64,000 nt of DNA, from positions 157,329 through 221,328 of the forward strand of contig JBBHKE010000240.1 of assembly GCA_037447655.1 (NCBI GenBank). The letters run 5' to 3'. The position numbers and the translations under genes are program-made. Shown piece after piece: positions 9,342-20,996 of this stretch. The number at the start of each line of letters is the position of its first letter. The stretch's first letter is position 1. Source of the DNA: Zygnema cylindricum. Taxonomy: Eukaryota; Streptophyta; Zygnematophyceae; Zygnematales; Zygnemataceae. The notes under the pieces are model-generated. The model was given only the letters and a program-made list of their open reading frames with translations, did no database searches and was not told where the DNA came from.

Positions 9342-12300
9342 GGTTATGGGCCCACCCTCTAGGGTACCAATCTTTAATGGAACTGGCTTCATATACTGGG
9401 AAAGTATGATGATAGGAGCTCTATGCGAAAAAAGGTTTTGGGGGATAGTGAGTGGACGATTGGGGCGTCCATCAAGTCTTCGAATTCCTCCAGGGTTTAA
9501 AGGAAGCAGATTCACCAAGAAAGAGGATTCACCTTCAACGGAGGAAACAAAGGAAGGAGAGGTGGTGGACAAAGGAAAGGAGAAGGAGGCGACCACACCT
9601 ATAGCAACTGGTTTAGCATTGATGTCACCTATTCCGAGGAACGAGGAGAATGATACTGAAACCTGGGACTTCAACAATATGGCGGCAAAGCACTTCATCC
9701 TATGCCATCTCACTCAAGGACTTGCATGTCCTCATTTGCAGGTAGAGAGGGCATCCGATCTTTGGATGGCTCTCATAGAGATGTACCGAAGTGGTACGAT
9801 TCAGCAACAACAGTTGGCTGATCAGAAAGTTAAGGAGTATGTATACAAAGGGGGAAATATGTTGGATTTTTGCAATGAGCTTGCTACACTCTTCATGGAG
9901 CTAGAGAGTGCGGGTAAAGTTTTTAGTGAAAAAGAAAAAGTTAACTGTTTACTAATGAAGTTACCTGATGAGTTCGAGAACATAGTCAACCGTTTGCAGG
10001 ACTTGCCGGACTCAAGGTGGATATGGAACTCAGTGGTAGGGATGATTCTCGTTCGAGAGAATACGATTGAGATCCGAAGGGGAGGAAAGAGTGGCCAAGC
10101 CTTGGCAACAGCGACCGATTGGAGGAACAAGGATTCCCGGAAACCAATCAGAAACTATGGGGGTAGGGAGCAGAAAAAACAGGTTGGCGAGTTCGAACCA
10201 AGGGCTCCCAAAGGTTTATGTCATTTTTGTAAGAAACCAGGGCACTATACGGCAGAGTGCACCAAGCTAACCGAGCTTCGGTTAAAGGAGGGGCAGACCG
10301 GTGGTACTTCGAGAGGAAAGAAAAAGGCCCTTGTCACACAGGTACTTGAGGCGGAATCCGAGGACGAGGACGATGAGCTCCTATTGGATGAGGAGTTGGA
10401 GGCGAAAACTGAGGTTGAAATTCCACGAAGGCAGAAATGTGCTTACGGTGGATTGAAAGGTGAAGCAGGCTGGATTATAGATTCAGGTGCCTCAATGCAC
10501 ATGTGTAAGGATAGACACCTGTTCACTAAGATAAGAAAGATTCCCACCGTAGAGATAGAGTACGGGGATGGGAGGATAGTCACCACTACTCTTGTAGGAT
10601 TGGTAGATCTGAAAGTGTTAGTAGAAGGAAAGACATCCATATTAACATTCTCCGATGTATTGTTTATTCCGGAGCTGAACAAAAACCTTATCTCTACATC
10701 AGTATTAGATGATAAGGGTTTTTTCACTAGCACTAGGGAAGGAGTCTTTACTGCTAGTTTTGAGGAGGATGTCTATTTCATTGCTGAGAAAGGTAGCCAT
10801 GGGATGTTTAGGCTGATCTTAAGTAATGAAACGAAGAAACTTTATTATGCTGGTGTTCATGATATTATGATGTGGCATAAGAGGCTTGGGCATGTGAATC
10901 TAGATAAGTTAAGAGAGATGAAAAAGATGGGAGTGGTGGAAGGGATTCAGTTCAGTGAGAGTGATGATATAAGTGATTGTAGTGGGTGTGCTCAAGGTAA
11001 AGCACACAGATTACCCTTTCCAAAAACAGCCACCTACAAGTGAGAAAAACTTCTAGATCTAGTACACACAGATATTTGGGGACCGGCTAGAGTGCCCTCA
11101 CCGGGGGGGAAGAGATTTATGATGACTATAACTGATGATTGGTCTCGGTATTCCCGAGTATATTTTTTGAAAAACAAGTCAAAGGCTGAGGACTGTTTTA
11201 GACAATATAAAGCATGGAGCGAAAAACTCCATGAAACTCCAATCAAGAGAGTAAGGAGTGACAATAGTGGAGAGTATACTTCTAACCAGTTTGAGGATTT
11301 TTTGAGGGAAGATGGGGTTCAACACCAAAAGACAGTGCCAGAAAATCCTGAATAGAATGGGGTAGCTGAAAGGTTAAATAGAACACTAAGTGATAGTGCT
11401 AGAAGTATGTTGTCGGATAAGAAGATAGGAAAAAGGTTTTGGGCAGAAGCAATGAACTGTGCTAATTACCTCAAAAATAGAGTTCTTACTTCAGCTATAA
11501 AAGATCAAACACCTTATGAGAGATGGAAAGGCCGGAAACCAGACTTATCTCATTTAAAGGTTTTTGGCAGTCAAGTATTCAGTCTAGATACTGATCGGTC
11601 CAATTGGAAGCTAGATCCTAAAGGAAAACCGGGATACTTATTAGGATATGATGAGGATGTTAAAGGATATAGAGTTTATGATCTAAAAAGAGAAGATATA
11701 ATCTTAGTAAAGCATCTAGTAGTTATGGATGAAGGAAAGTCTGTGGATCCCTTCAAATATACAAAGTCAGTAAAAATCAGATTTGAGTCAGAAAATTCTG
11801 ATGACTTTGAGCTTCCTAACTATCCAAGTTTTAGAGACGATGACATTCTTGCAGGAACAAATCAGATAGAAAAGGACTCGGCTGTGGAAACTCCAGTGAC
11901 AACTCTACTCGAAGCGGAAGACGTGGTGGAAATTGATTCGGAATCAAGGGATAGGGGAGAAGCCGAGTTTGTTCGAAAGAATCCACGAAAACCATCTATT
12001 CCGGCCTCAGATATTGAGGGAGGGAGTAGAAGCAGCAAAAGACTGCAAGAAAAACAGGTTAATAACAAGGTAACTAAACTATCTCATGAAGATGAACCTC
12101 AAACTTATCGAGAGGCGATGACTTGTCCAGAAAGAAACCGGTGGAAGACAGCCATCAATGAGGAGATGGCTTCAATCATGGCAGCCGATACTTGGGAGCT
12201 GGTGGACTGTCCACCTAACCGAAAACCAATCGGTTGTGAGTGGGTTTTCAAACTAAAACTGAACCCAAATAACATAATCGAGTGCTACAAGGCCATATTA

Positions 12301-13680
12301 GTGGCAAAGGGATTTACACAAAAGGAAGGAATTGACTACGAGGAAACCTTTGCCCCGGTGGTCAGATTTCCCTCCGTCCGCATACTTCTCAGTTTAGCAG
12401 CGGCGGAAGACATGGAAGTGCACCAGATGGACATCAAAACAGCCTTTTTGCATGGAGAATTAGAAGAGGAGATCTTCATGCGACAACCCGAAGGGTTTGT
12501 GGAAGAAGGAGAGGAGAGTAAGGTATGCCGGCTGATTAAATCTCTTTATGGTTTGAAACAGGCGCCCCGACAGTGGAATAAGAAGCTTGATGAGTTTCTT
12601 ACCGGTCTAGGATATATCCGAATCAGCTCAGATCACTCAATCTATGTTTTCGAAGATGAGGAAGGTTTTATATTTATTGCAATTTATGTTGATGATTTGC
12701 TTGTTTTAAGTAAATCAATGGAAAAAATTAATAAACTGAAAACCGATCTTAAGGGGAGATTTGAAATGAAGGATATGGGGGAAGCAAAATATATTTTGGG
12801 AATTCAAGTAGAGAGAGACCGAAAAAGAAAAATTTTAAGATTGACTAAAAAGGAAGCAATAGGGAACATGCTTGAAAAATTTAAAATGGATAAAGCTAAA
12901 AGGTGTACAACTCCAATGGAATTGAAGAAGGGAAGAGAGGGGAGTGAGGAAGAAGGAGTCATAGTCTTAGACGAGGAATTATCTCATGAAGAACAGAAGT
13001 TCATGCAGACTATTCCTTACAGGCAAGTAGTGGGAAGTCTAATCTATTTTATGAATTGTACCCGGCCGGATTTAGCTGCAGCTGTAGGAGTGCTGAGTAG
13101 AAGTCTAAATGCTCCCACTAAGAAGGATTGGGAGGCAGCTAAGAGAGTCTTTAGATACTTGGTAGGAACTAGAGATCTATGGTTGCATTTGGGTGGGGAG
13201 AATACTGACATCACTACTTGGAGTGATGCCAGTTATGGTGATGCTCCGATGAGGAGATGTACTTCTGGATATGTATTATATGTGGGTGATGGGGCTTGCT
13301 GTTGGAGTAGCAAACAGCAAAAGGTTATTGCTCAGTCCACCATGGAGGTTGAGTATATGGCCTCTTGCTCTGCTGTAAAAGAATTGATGTGGGTCAATTC
13401 TTTGCTTGGTGAGCTTGGTCACCTTAAGAGTGGTGTGCAGAAAATATTTTGTGATAATCAGGCAGCAATCGCTATTTTTGCCAATCCTAAACACCATTTT
13501 AAAGCCAAACACATGGACATCAGACTCAACTTTGTTAGAGAGAAAGTAGAAAACAAAATAATCAGTTTAGAGTACAGACCAGATAGTGAGATGGTAGCAG
13601 ATATGATGACCAAACCTGTGCCTCCCCCTAAGCTAATTTTTTGCAGGGAGAAGTGTGGTCTGAAATTAAAGATTGACTAG
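9322..13680 (+). pseudogene. copia family 1 gag-pol, copy 2 (two in-frame stops)
   Basis: One frame runs from an ATG in the LTR (9322; a second in-frame ATG at 9346 lies in the primer-binding site) to TAG at 13680, 1,452 codons. In order it contains: gag; a CCHC zinc knuckle (CHFCKKPGHYTAEC, about residues 300-313); retropepsin DSGAS (about 387); the GAG-pre-integrase HHCC segment; the integrase core with DIWGP and a DN box; RT with YVDD (about 1122); and RNase H. In-frame stops lie at 11041-11043 (TGA, codon 574, between pre-integrase and integrase core) and 11353-11355 (TAG). The sister copy reads CAG at the second. The integrase RSDNGGEY box reads RSDNSGEY here. No frameshift is seen, so it is a young, only lightly damaged copy. 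Confidence 0.93.
9342..9354 (+). other. Primer-binding site matching the anticodon arm of initiator tRNA-Met
   Basis: GGTTATGGGCCCA follows the LTR end without a gap. It is complementary to the anticodon stem-loop of initiator tRNA-Met (TGGGCCCATAACC), not to the tRNA 3' end used by most plant copia elements. Drosophila copia uses the same internal site through a half-tRNA. The site contains the ATG complementary to the CAU anticodon and lies within the gag frame. The same sequence occurs at 14744-14756. Confidence 0.85.
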
Positions 13681-13693
13681 AAAATAAGGGGAG
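13681..13693 (+). other. Polypurine tract before LTR C
   Basis: AAAATAAGGGGAG is directly adjacent to LTR C, identical to the tracts at 1541 and 19082. Confidence 0.85.
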
Positions 13694-14743
13694 TGTAGAA
13701 ACTAATGGTTTTATTAGTATTTTCTAGGTCTGAAAAGAAATATAGAAGTCGAGGCAGTCTATCTCTATCTTCTCTCTCCAAACTCTCAAACTTGTCGCAG
13801 TCACTGAGAAATTGGAGAGGAAGCTAGAGCCATGGCTACCTTGGCTATCCTGAGGTTTACGGGAATTTTATATTAGGGTTTATATATTTAATTAAAATGT
13901 ATGTGCCGGCGGCAAGATTTGATCCTTGTACCTGCCGGCCGGCAGACACGAAGTAGCCGGTAGCCTTAGCCGTTTAATCTAGCGATAGTGTTACATAGCA
14001 TATAGTTTGATAATTATTTACATATGTATACAAGCGATAAACCATTTAACTGAAATTAATTACGGGATACATAGATCCAGTAATATATAATGTACGACTT
14101 ACGGTACGGACAAAAATCAGTACCGCGCATTTGTTTCGTAAATGAAACAAATACCGCGCATGTATTTATTACGGCTACGATTAAAGCCGAATTTAATCGG
14201 ACGGCCGGGATTAGCGCCGAGATCGCGGAGGAAGATTTCGGCGGTTTGTGGCCATCGCCACATCGGATGACGCGTGGCAAAATTCCGTTGGATTGTGGAA
14301 ACTCCGGAGATTATGGCACCGAATCCGGATTTGACATGTGTCGACATTTTGGCCATGTCGTACAATGTCCGTACATAAAGTACACCGGCAGCTGTACTTT
14401 TGCGTACGGAACTCAATTCTGATTGGTTCCGTACATCAGTAGATAGAGTCTGTGAGAGAGATAGGACTTAGAAAAATTAGAAGATAGGACCCCCTCTCCC
14501 AGAGAGCTTCTGTACAAAAGGTCAACTTTGACCCTCCATAACTTACTGCTCAGGGGAGCAAATTCAGAGATTCTTTTTGCTATCGACTCAGGGGAGTCTT
14601 GTCTTCACAGGGGTGAAGTTGGTCAGAGTTTTTGTCTGCCAGGGTGGCAGTTATTTTTGCTTAAACACAAAGGGGTCAGGATTATCCTAGAGGCTTCTTG
14701 GAAGCTGTCCACTCTGAGGACTTATGGAGGTCTCAGAGTTTCA
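13694..14743 (+). repeat. LTR C (shared middle LTR)
   Basis: 1,050 bp with the same ends as the other family 1 LTRs. It serves as 3' LTR of the left internal region and 5' LTR of the right one. It resembles LTR D more than LTR B at several diagnostic positions (for example AAGCGATAAACC in C and D, AAGCAATAAACC in B). Confidence 0.95.
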
Positions 14744-17700
14744 GGTTATGGGCCCACCCTCTAGGGTACCAATCTTTAATGGAACTGGCTTCATATACTA
14801 GGAAAGTATGATGATAGGAGCTCTATGCGAAAAAAGGTTTTGGGGGATAGTGAGTGGACGATTGGGGCGTCCATCAAGTCTTGGAATTCCTCCAGGGTTT
14901 AAAGGAAGCAGATTCACCAAGAAAGAGGATTCACCTTCAAAGGAGGAAACAAAGGAAGGAGAGGTGGTGGACAAAGGAAAGGAGAAGGAGGCGACCACAC
15001 CAATAGCAACTGGTTTAGCATTCATGTCACCTATTCCGAGGAACGAGGAGAATGATACTGAAACCTGGGACTTCAACAATATGGCGGCAAAGCACTTCAT
15101 CCTACGCCATCTCACTCAAGGACTTGCATGTCCTCATTTGCAGGTAGAGAGGGCATCCGATCTTTGGATGGCTCTCATAGAGATGTACCGAAGTGGTACG
15201 ATTCAGCAACAACAGTTGGCTGATCAGAAAGTTAAGGAGTATGTATACAAAGGGGGAAATATGTTGGATTTTTGCAATGAGCTTGCTACACTCTTCATGG
15301 AGCTAGAGAGTGCGGGTAAAGTTTTTAGTGAAAAAGAAAAAGTTAACTGTTTACTAATGAAGTTACCTGATGAGTTCGAGAACATAGTCAACCATGTGCA
15401 GGACTTGCCGGACTCAAGGTGGATATGGAACTCAGTGGTAGGGATGATTCTCGTTCGAGAGAATACGATTGAGATCCGAAGGGGAGGAAAGAGTGGCCAA
15501 GCCTTGGCAATTGCGACCGATTGGAGGAACAAGGATTCCCGGAAACCATTAGAAACTATGGGGGTATGGAGCAGAAAAAACAGGTTGGCGAGTTCGAACC
15601 AAGGGCTCCCAAAGGCTTATGTCATTTTTGTAAGAAACCAAGGCACTATACGGCAGAGTGCACCAAGCTAACCGAGCTTCGGTTAAAGGAGGGGCAGACC
15701 GGTGGTACTTCGAGAGGAAAGAAAAAGGCCCTTGTCACACAGGTACTTGAGGCGGAATCCGAGGACGAGGACGATGAGCTCCTATTGGATGAGGAGTTGG
15801 AGGCTAAAACTGAGGTTGAAATTCCACGAAGGCAGAAATGTGCTTACGGTGGATTGAAAGGTGAAGCAGGCTGGATTATAGATTCAGGTGCCTCAATGCA
15901 CATGTGTAAGGATAGACACCTCTTCACTAAGATAAGAAAGATTCCCACCGTAGAGATAGAGTACGGGGATGGGAGGATAGTCACCACTACTCTTGTAGGA
16001 TTGGTAGATCTGAAAGTGTTAGTAGAAGGAAAGACATCCATATTAACATTCTCCGATGTATTGTTTATTCCGGAGCTGAACAAAAACCTTATCTCTACAT
16101 CAGTATTAGATGATAAGGGTTTTTTCACTAGCACTAGGGAAGGAGTCTTTACTGCTAGTTTTGAGGAGGATGTCTATTTCATTGCTGAGAAAGGTAGCCA
16201 TGGGATGTTTAGGCTGATCTTAAGTAATGAAACGAAGAAACTTTATTATGCTGGTGTTCATGATATTATGATGTGGCATAAGAGGCTTAGGCATGTGAAT
16301 CTAGATAAGTTAAGAGAGATGAAAAAGATGGGAGTGGTGGAAGGGATTCAGTTCAGTGAGAGTGATGATATAAGTGATTGTAGTGGGTGTGCTCAAGGTA
16401 AAGCACACAGATTACCCTTTCCAAAAACAGCCACCTACAAGTGAGAAAAACTTCTAGATCTAGTACACACAGATATTTGGGGACCAGCTAGAGTGCCCTC
16501 ACCGGGGGGGAAGAGATTTATGATGACTATAACTGATGATTGGTCTCGGTATTCCCGAGTATATTTTTTGAAAAACAAGTCAGAGGCTGAGGACTGTTTT
16601 AGACAATATAAAGCATGGAGCGAAAAACTCCATGAAACTCCAATCAAGAGAGTAAGGAGTGACAATGGTGGAGAGTATACTTCTAACCAGTTTGAGGATT
16701 TTTTGAGGGAAGATGGGGTTCAACACCAAAAGACAGTGCCAGAAAATCCTGAACAGAATGGGGTAGCTGAAAGGTTAAATAGAACACTAAGTGATAGTGC
16801 TAGAAGTATGTTGTCGGATAAGAAGATAGGAAAAAGGTTTTGGGCAGAAGCAATGAACTGTGCTAATTACCTCAAAAATAGAGTTCTTATTTCAGCTATA
16901 AAAGATCAAACACCTTATGAGAGATGGACAGGCCGGAAACCAGACTTATCTCATTTAAAGGTTTTCGGCAGTCAAGTATTCAGTCTAGATACTGATCGGT
17001 CCAATTGGAAGCTAGATCCTAAAGGAAAACCGGGATACTTATTAGGATATGATGAGGATGTTAAAGGATATAGAGTTTATGATCTAAAAAGAGAAGATAT
17101 AATCTTAGTAAAGCATCTAGTAGTTATGGATGAAGGAAAGTCTGTGGATCCCTTCAAATATACAAAGTCAGTAAAAATCAGATTTGAGTCAGAAAATTCT
17201 GATGACTTTGAGCTTCCTAACTATCCAGGTTTTAGAGACGATGACATTCTTGCAGGAACAAATCAGATAGAAAAGGACTCGGCTATGGAAACTCCAGTGA
17301 CAACTCTACTCGAAGCGGAAGACGTGGTGGAAATTGATTCGGAATCAAGGGATAGGGGAGAAGCCGAGTTTGTTCGAAAGAATCCACGAAAACCATCTAT
17401 TCTGGCCTCAGATTTTGAAGGGGGGAGGAGAAGTAGCAAAAGACTGCAAGAAAAATAGGTTAATAACAAGGTAACTAAACTATCTCATCAAGATGAACCT
17501 CAAACTTATGGAGAGGCGATGAATTGTCCAGAAAGAAATCGGTGGAAGACAGCCATTAATGAAGAGATGGCCTCAATTATGGCAGCCGATACTTGGGAGC
17601 TGGTGGATTGTCCACCTAACCGAAAACCAATCGGTTGTAAGTGGGTTTTCAAACTAAAACTGAACCCAGATAACACAATCGAGCGCTACAAGGCCAGATT

Positions 17701-19081
17701 AGTGGCAAAGGGATTTACACAAAAGGAAGGAATTGACTACGAGGAAACCTTTGCCCCGGTGGTCAGATTTCCCTCCGTCCGCATACTTCTCAGTTTAGCA
17801 GCGGCGGAAGACATGGAAGTGCACCAGATGGACATCAAAACAACCTTTTTGCATGGAGAATTGGAAGAGGAGATCTTCATGCGACAACCCGAAGGGTTTG
17901 TGGAAGAAGGAGAGGAGAGTAAGGTATGCCGGCTGATTAAATCTCTTTATGGTTTGAAACAGGCGCCCCGACAGTGGAATAAGAAGCTTGATGAGTTTCT
18001 TACCGGTCTAGGATATATTCGGATCAGCTCAGATCACTCAATCTATATTTTCGAAGATGAGGAAGGTTTTATATTTATTGCAATTTATGTTGATGATTTG
18101 CTTGTTTTAAGTAAATCAATGGAAAAAATTAATAAACTGAAAACCGATCTTAAGGGGAGATTTGAAATGAAGGATATGGGGGAAGCAAAATATATTTTGG
18201 GAATTCAAGTAGAGAGAGACCGAAAAAGAAAAATTATAAGATTGACTCAAAAGGAAGCAATAGGGAACATGCTTGAAAAATTTCAAATGGATAAAGCTAA
18301 TAGTTGTACAACTCCAATGGAATTGAAGAAGGGAAGTGAGGGGAGTGAGGAAGAAGGAGTCATAGTCTTAGACGAGGAATTATCTCCTGAAGAACATAAG
18401 TTCATGCAGACTATTCCTTACAGGCAAGTAGTGGGAAGTCTAATCTATTTTATGAATTGTACCCGGCCGGATTTAGCTGCAGCTGTAGGAGTGCTGAGTA
18501 GAAGTCTAAATGCTCCCACTAAGAAGGATTGGGAGGCAGCTAAGAGAGTCTTTAGATACTTGGTAGGAACTAGAGATCTATGGTTGCATTTGGGTGGGGA
18601 GAATACTGACATCACTACTTGGAGTGATGCCAGTTATGGTGATGCTCCGATGAGGAGATGTACTTCTGGATATGTATTATTTGTGGGTGATGGGGCTTGC
18701 TGTTGGAGTAGCAAACAGCAAAAGGTTATTGCTCAGTCCACCATGGAGGCTGAGTATATGGCCTCTTGCTCAGCTGTAAAAGAATTGATGTGGGTCAAGT
18801 CTTTGCTTGGTGAGCTTGGTCACCTTAAGAGTGGTGTGCAGAAAATATTTTGTGATAATCAGGCAGCAATCGCTATTTTTGCCAATCCTAAACACCATTT
18901 TAAAGCCAAACACATGGACATCAGACTCAGCTTTGTTAGAGAGAAAGTAGAAAACAAAATAATCAGTTTAGAGTACAGACCAGATAGTGAGATGGTAGCA
19001 GATATGATGACCAAACCTGTGCCTCCCCCTAAGCTAATTTTTTGCAGGGAGAAGTGTGCTCTGAAATTAAAGATTGACTAG
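14724..19081 (+). pseudogene. copia family 1 gag-pol, copy 3 (three stops, one frameshift)
   Basis: The domain order is the same as in copy 2. Lesions: TAG at 14799-14801, where copy 2 has TGG; a one-base loss near 15548 just before the zinc-knuckle region, moving the frame from 0 to 2; TGA at 16442-16444, at the same place as the TGA in copy 2; and TAG at 17456-17458, where copy 2 has CAG. Integrase (RSDNGGEY, PEQNGVAERLN), RT (YVDD) and RNase H motifs are otherwise present. The zinc knuckle reads KKPRHYTAEC, with an Arg for the usual Gly. The final stop TAG is at 19079-19081. The RT part is closer to the copy at 2-1540 than to copy 2 at several positions. Confidence 0.93.
14744..14756 (+). 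other. Primer-binding site of the right internal region
   Basis: GGTTATGGGCCCA, identical to the site at 9342 and directly after the TTTCA end of LTR C. Confidence 0.85.
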
Positions 19082-19094
19082 AAAATAAGGGGAG

Positions 19095-20144
19095 TGTAGA
19101 AACTAATGGTTTTATTAGTATTTTCTAGGTTTGAAAAGAAATATAGAAGTCGAGGCAGTCTATCTCTATCTTCTCTCTCCAAACTCTCAAACTTGTCGCA
19201 GTCACTGAGAAATTGGAGAGGAAGCTAGAGCCATGGCTACCTTGGCTATCCTGAGGTTTACGGGAATTTTATATTAGGGTTTATATATTTAATTAAAATG
19301 TATGTGCCAGCGGCAAGATTTGATCCTTGTACCTGCCGGCCGGCAGACACGAAGTAGCCGGTAGCCTTAGCCGTTTATTCTAGCGATAGTGTTACATAGC
19401 ATATAGTTTGATAATTATTTACATATGTATACAAGCGATAAACCATTTAACTGAAATTAATTACGGGATACATAGATCCAGTAATATATAATGTACGACT
19501 TACGGTACGGACAAAAATCAGTACCGCGCATTTGTTTCGTAAATGAAACAAATACCGCGCATGTATTTATTACGGCTACGATTAAAGCCGAATTTAATCG
19601 GACGGCCGGGATTAGCGCCGAGATCGCGGAGGAATATTTCGGCGGTTTGTGGCCATCGCCACATCGGATGACGCGTGGCAAAATTCCGTTGGATTGTGGA
19701 AACTCCGGAGATTATGGCACCGAATCCGGATTTGACACGTGTCGACATTTTGGCCATGTCGTACAATGTCCGTACATAAAGTACACCGGCAGCTGTACTT
19801 TTGCGTACGGAACTCAATTCTGATTGGTTCCGTACATCAGTAGATAGAGTCTGTGAGAGAGATAGGACTTAGAAAAATTAGAAGATAGGACCCCCTCTCC
19901 CAGAGAGCTTCTGTACAAAAGGTCAACTTTGACCCTCCATAACTTACTGCTCAGGGGAGCAAATTCAGAGATTCTTTTTGCTATCGACTCAGGGGAGTCT
20001 TGACTTCACAGGGGTGAAGTTGGTCAGAGTTTTTGTCTGCCAGGGTGGCAGTTATTTTTGCTTAAACACAAAGGGGTCAGGATTATCCTAGAGGCTTCTT
20101 GGAAGCTGTCCACTCTGAGGACTTATGGAGGTCTCAGAGTTTCA
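19095..20144 (+). repeat. LTR D (3' LTR of the tandem)
   Basis: 1,050 bp, preceded by the polypurine tract at 19082-19094 and followed by the right CTTAG duplication (20145-20149). The point where it diverges into unrelated DNA defines the LTR end. Confidence 0.95.
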
Positions 20145-20149
20145 CTTAG
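20145..20149 (+). repeat. Right target-site duplication CTTAG
   Basis: Matches 8288-8292 exactly. Confidence 0.9.
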
Positions 20150-20543
20150 GGTATGTGGCCCATGTATTAATGTACCGGATTTTTTGTTAACATGAAAGAG
20201 AGTGCTCCCTAGTGTTTTCATTGCCTATCATGCGCATGTAGCTAAAAAAATTGCAGTTAATGAAATTAACTCAAAAAAAAGTTTACATCAACATTTGGTA
20301 GTGTTTAACTAGCGTTAATTATTCTAATGTCAAATATTTATAGATAGTGCAATAAAAAAATGTGTCAGTCCGTACTAAAAATGCTTATTATTTTGTAGAG
20401 ACAAACAAAATATGTGTCAAAGAATGGCATCAAAAAGAAAAATTGAGTGCGTCGCACGGAAAAGCGTACTCAAATTTGATTCCAAGTGAAAAAGACAAGG
20501 GAAAATGTGTCAGTCCGTACTAGAACTGCTCATTATTCTGTAC

Positions 20544-20996
20544 CATAGTTTAAAAGTAGGTGAAAGTAGGCCCATCCAATATGCCTATTATACGCAAAAC
20601 ATACAATATGACCTTAAGACCCATATTGTATTGGTCGCAAAATGAAAAAAAATAGTAACAGGGTTGAGATGCACATCGATCGATAGAGAATTAAATCTCA
20701 TGTCTAAATTTTGAAAAACATTTGGACATTTTTTTTTTCAGTGAGTTATGAGTTATTTTTTATTTAAACCGTCACATTTAGACAATCGGACGGTCGCTGA
20801 TAAAAGTAGCGATCAAAAACATCACATGAAAAGCCCATAACACAAATTACGATAAGACTATTGTCACATTTAGATGATCGGACGACAACTGATCAAAGTA
20901 GTGATCTAAGAAGATCATATGAAAAGCCCATAACCCAACTTACGATAAAGGCGCCTACGATAGGCCTACCATAAAAACGCCTACTTTTGAACTATG
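20544..20996 (-). mobile_element. MITE-like element, TIR CATAGTTCAAAAGTAGG, copy 2 (longer)
   Basis: This 453-bp copy lies in reverse orientation to copy 1. Its left end CATAGTTTAAAAGTAGG has one mismatch to the family TIR. The right end CCTACTTTTGAACTATG is perfect. The interior holds the family's CATACAATATGACC text near the left end and CCCATAACACAAATTACGATAA-type text twice, so an internal duplication accounts for the extra length. Confidence 0.7.

Larger units (their letters stand above)
8293..20144 (+). mobile_element. Tandem copia family 1: LTR-internal-LTR-internal-LTR
   Basis: Three LTRs (8293-9341, 13694-14743, 19095-20144) alternate with two full-length internal regions (9342-13693, 14744-19094). 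The whole is bounded by CTTAG duplications. The middle LTR is shared: it has a polypurine tract on its left and a primer-binding site on its right. Such structures are known to arise by unequal recombination between LTRs, or by integration of a multimer. The two internal regions have private stops and a private frameshift but share one stop, so they diverged after or around the duplication. Confidence 0.95.
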
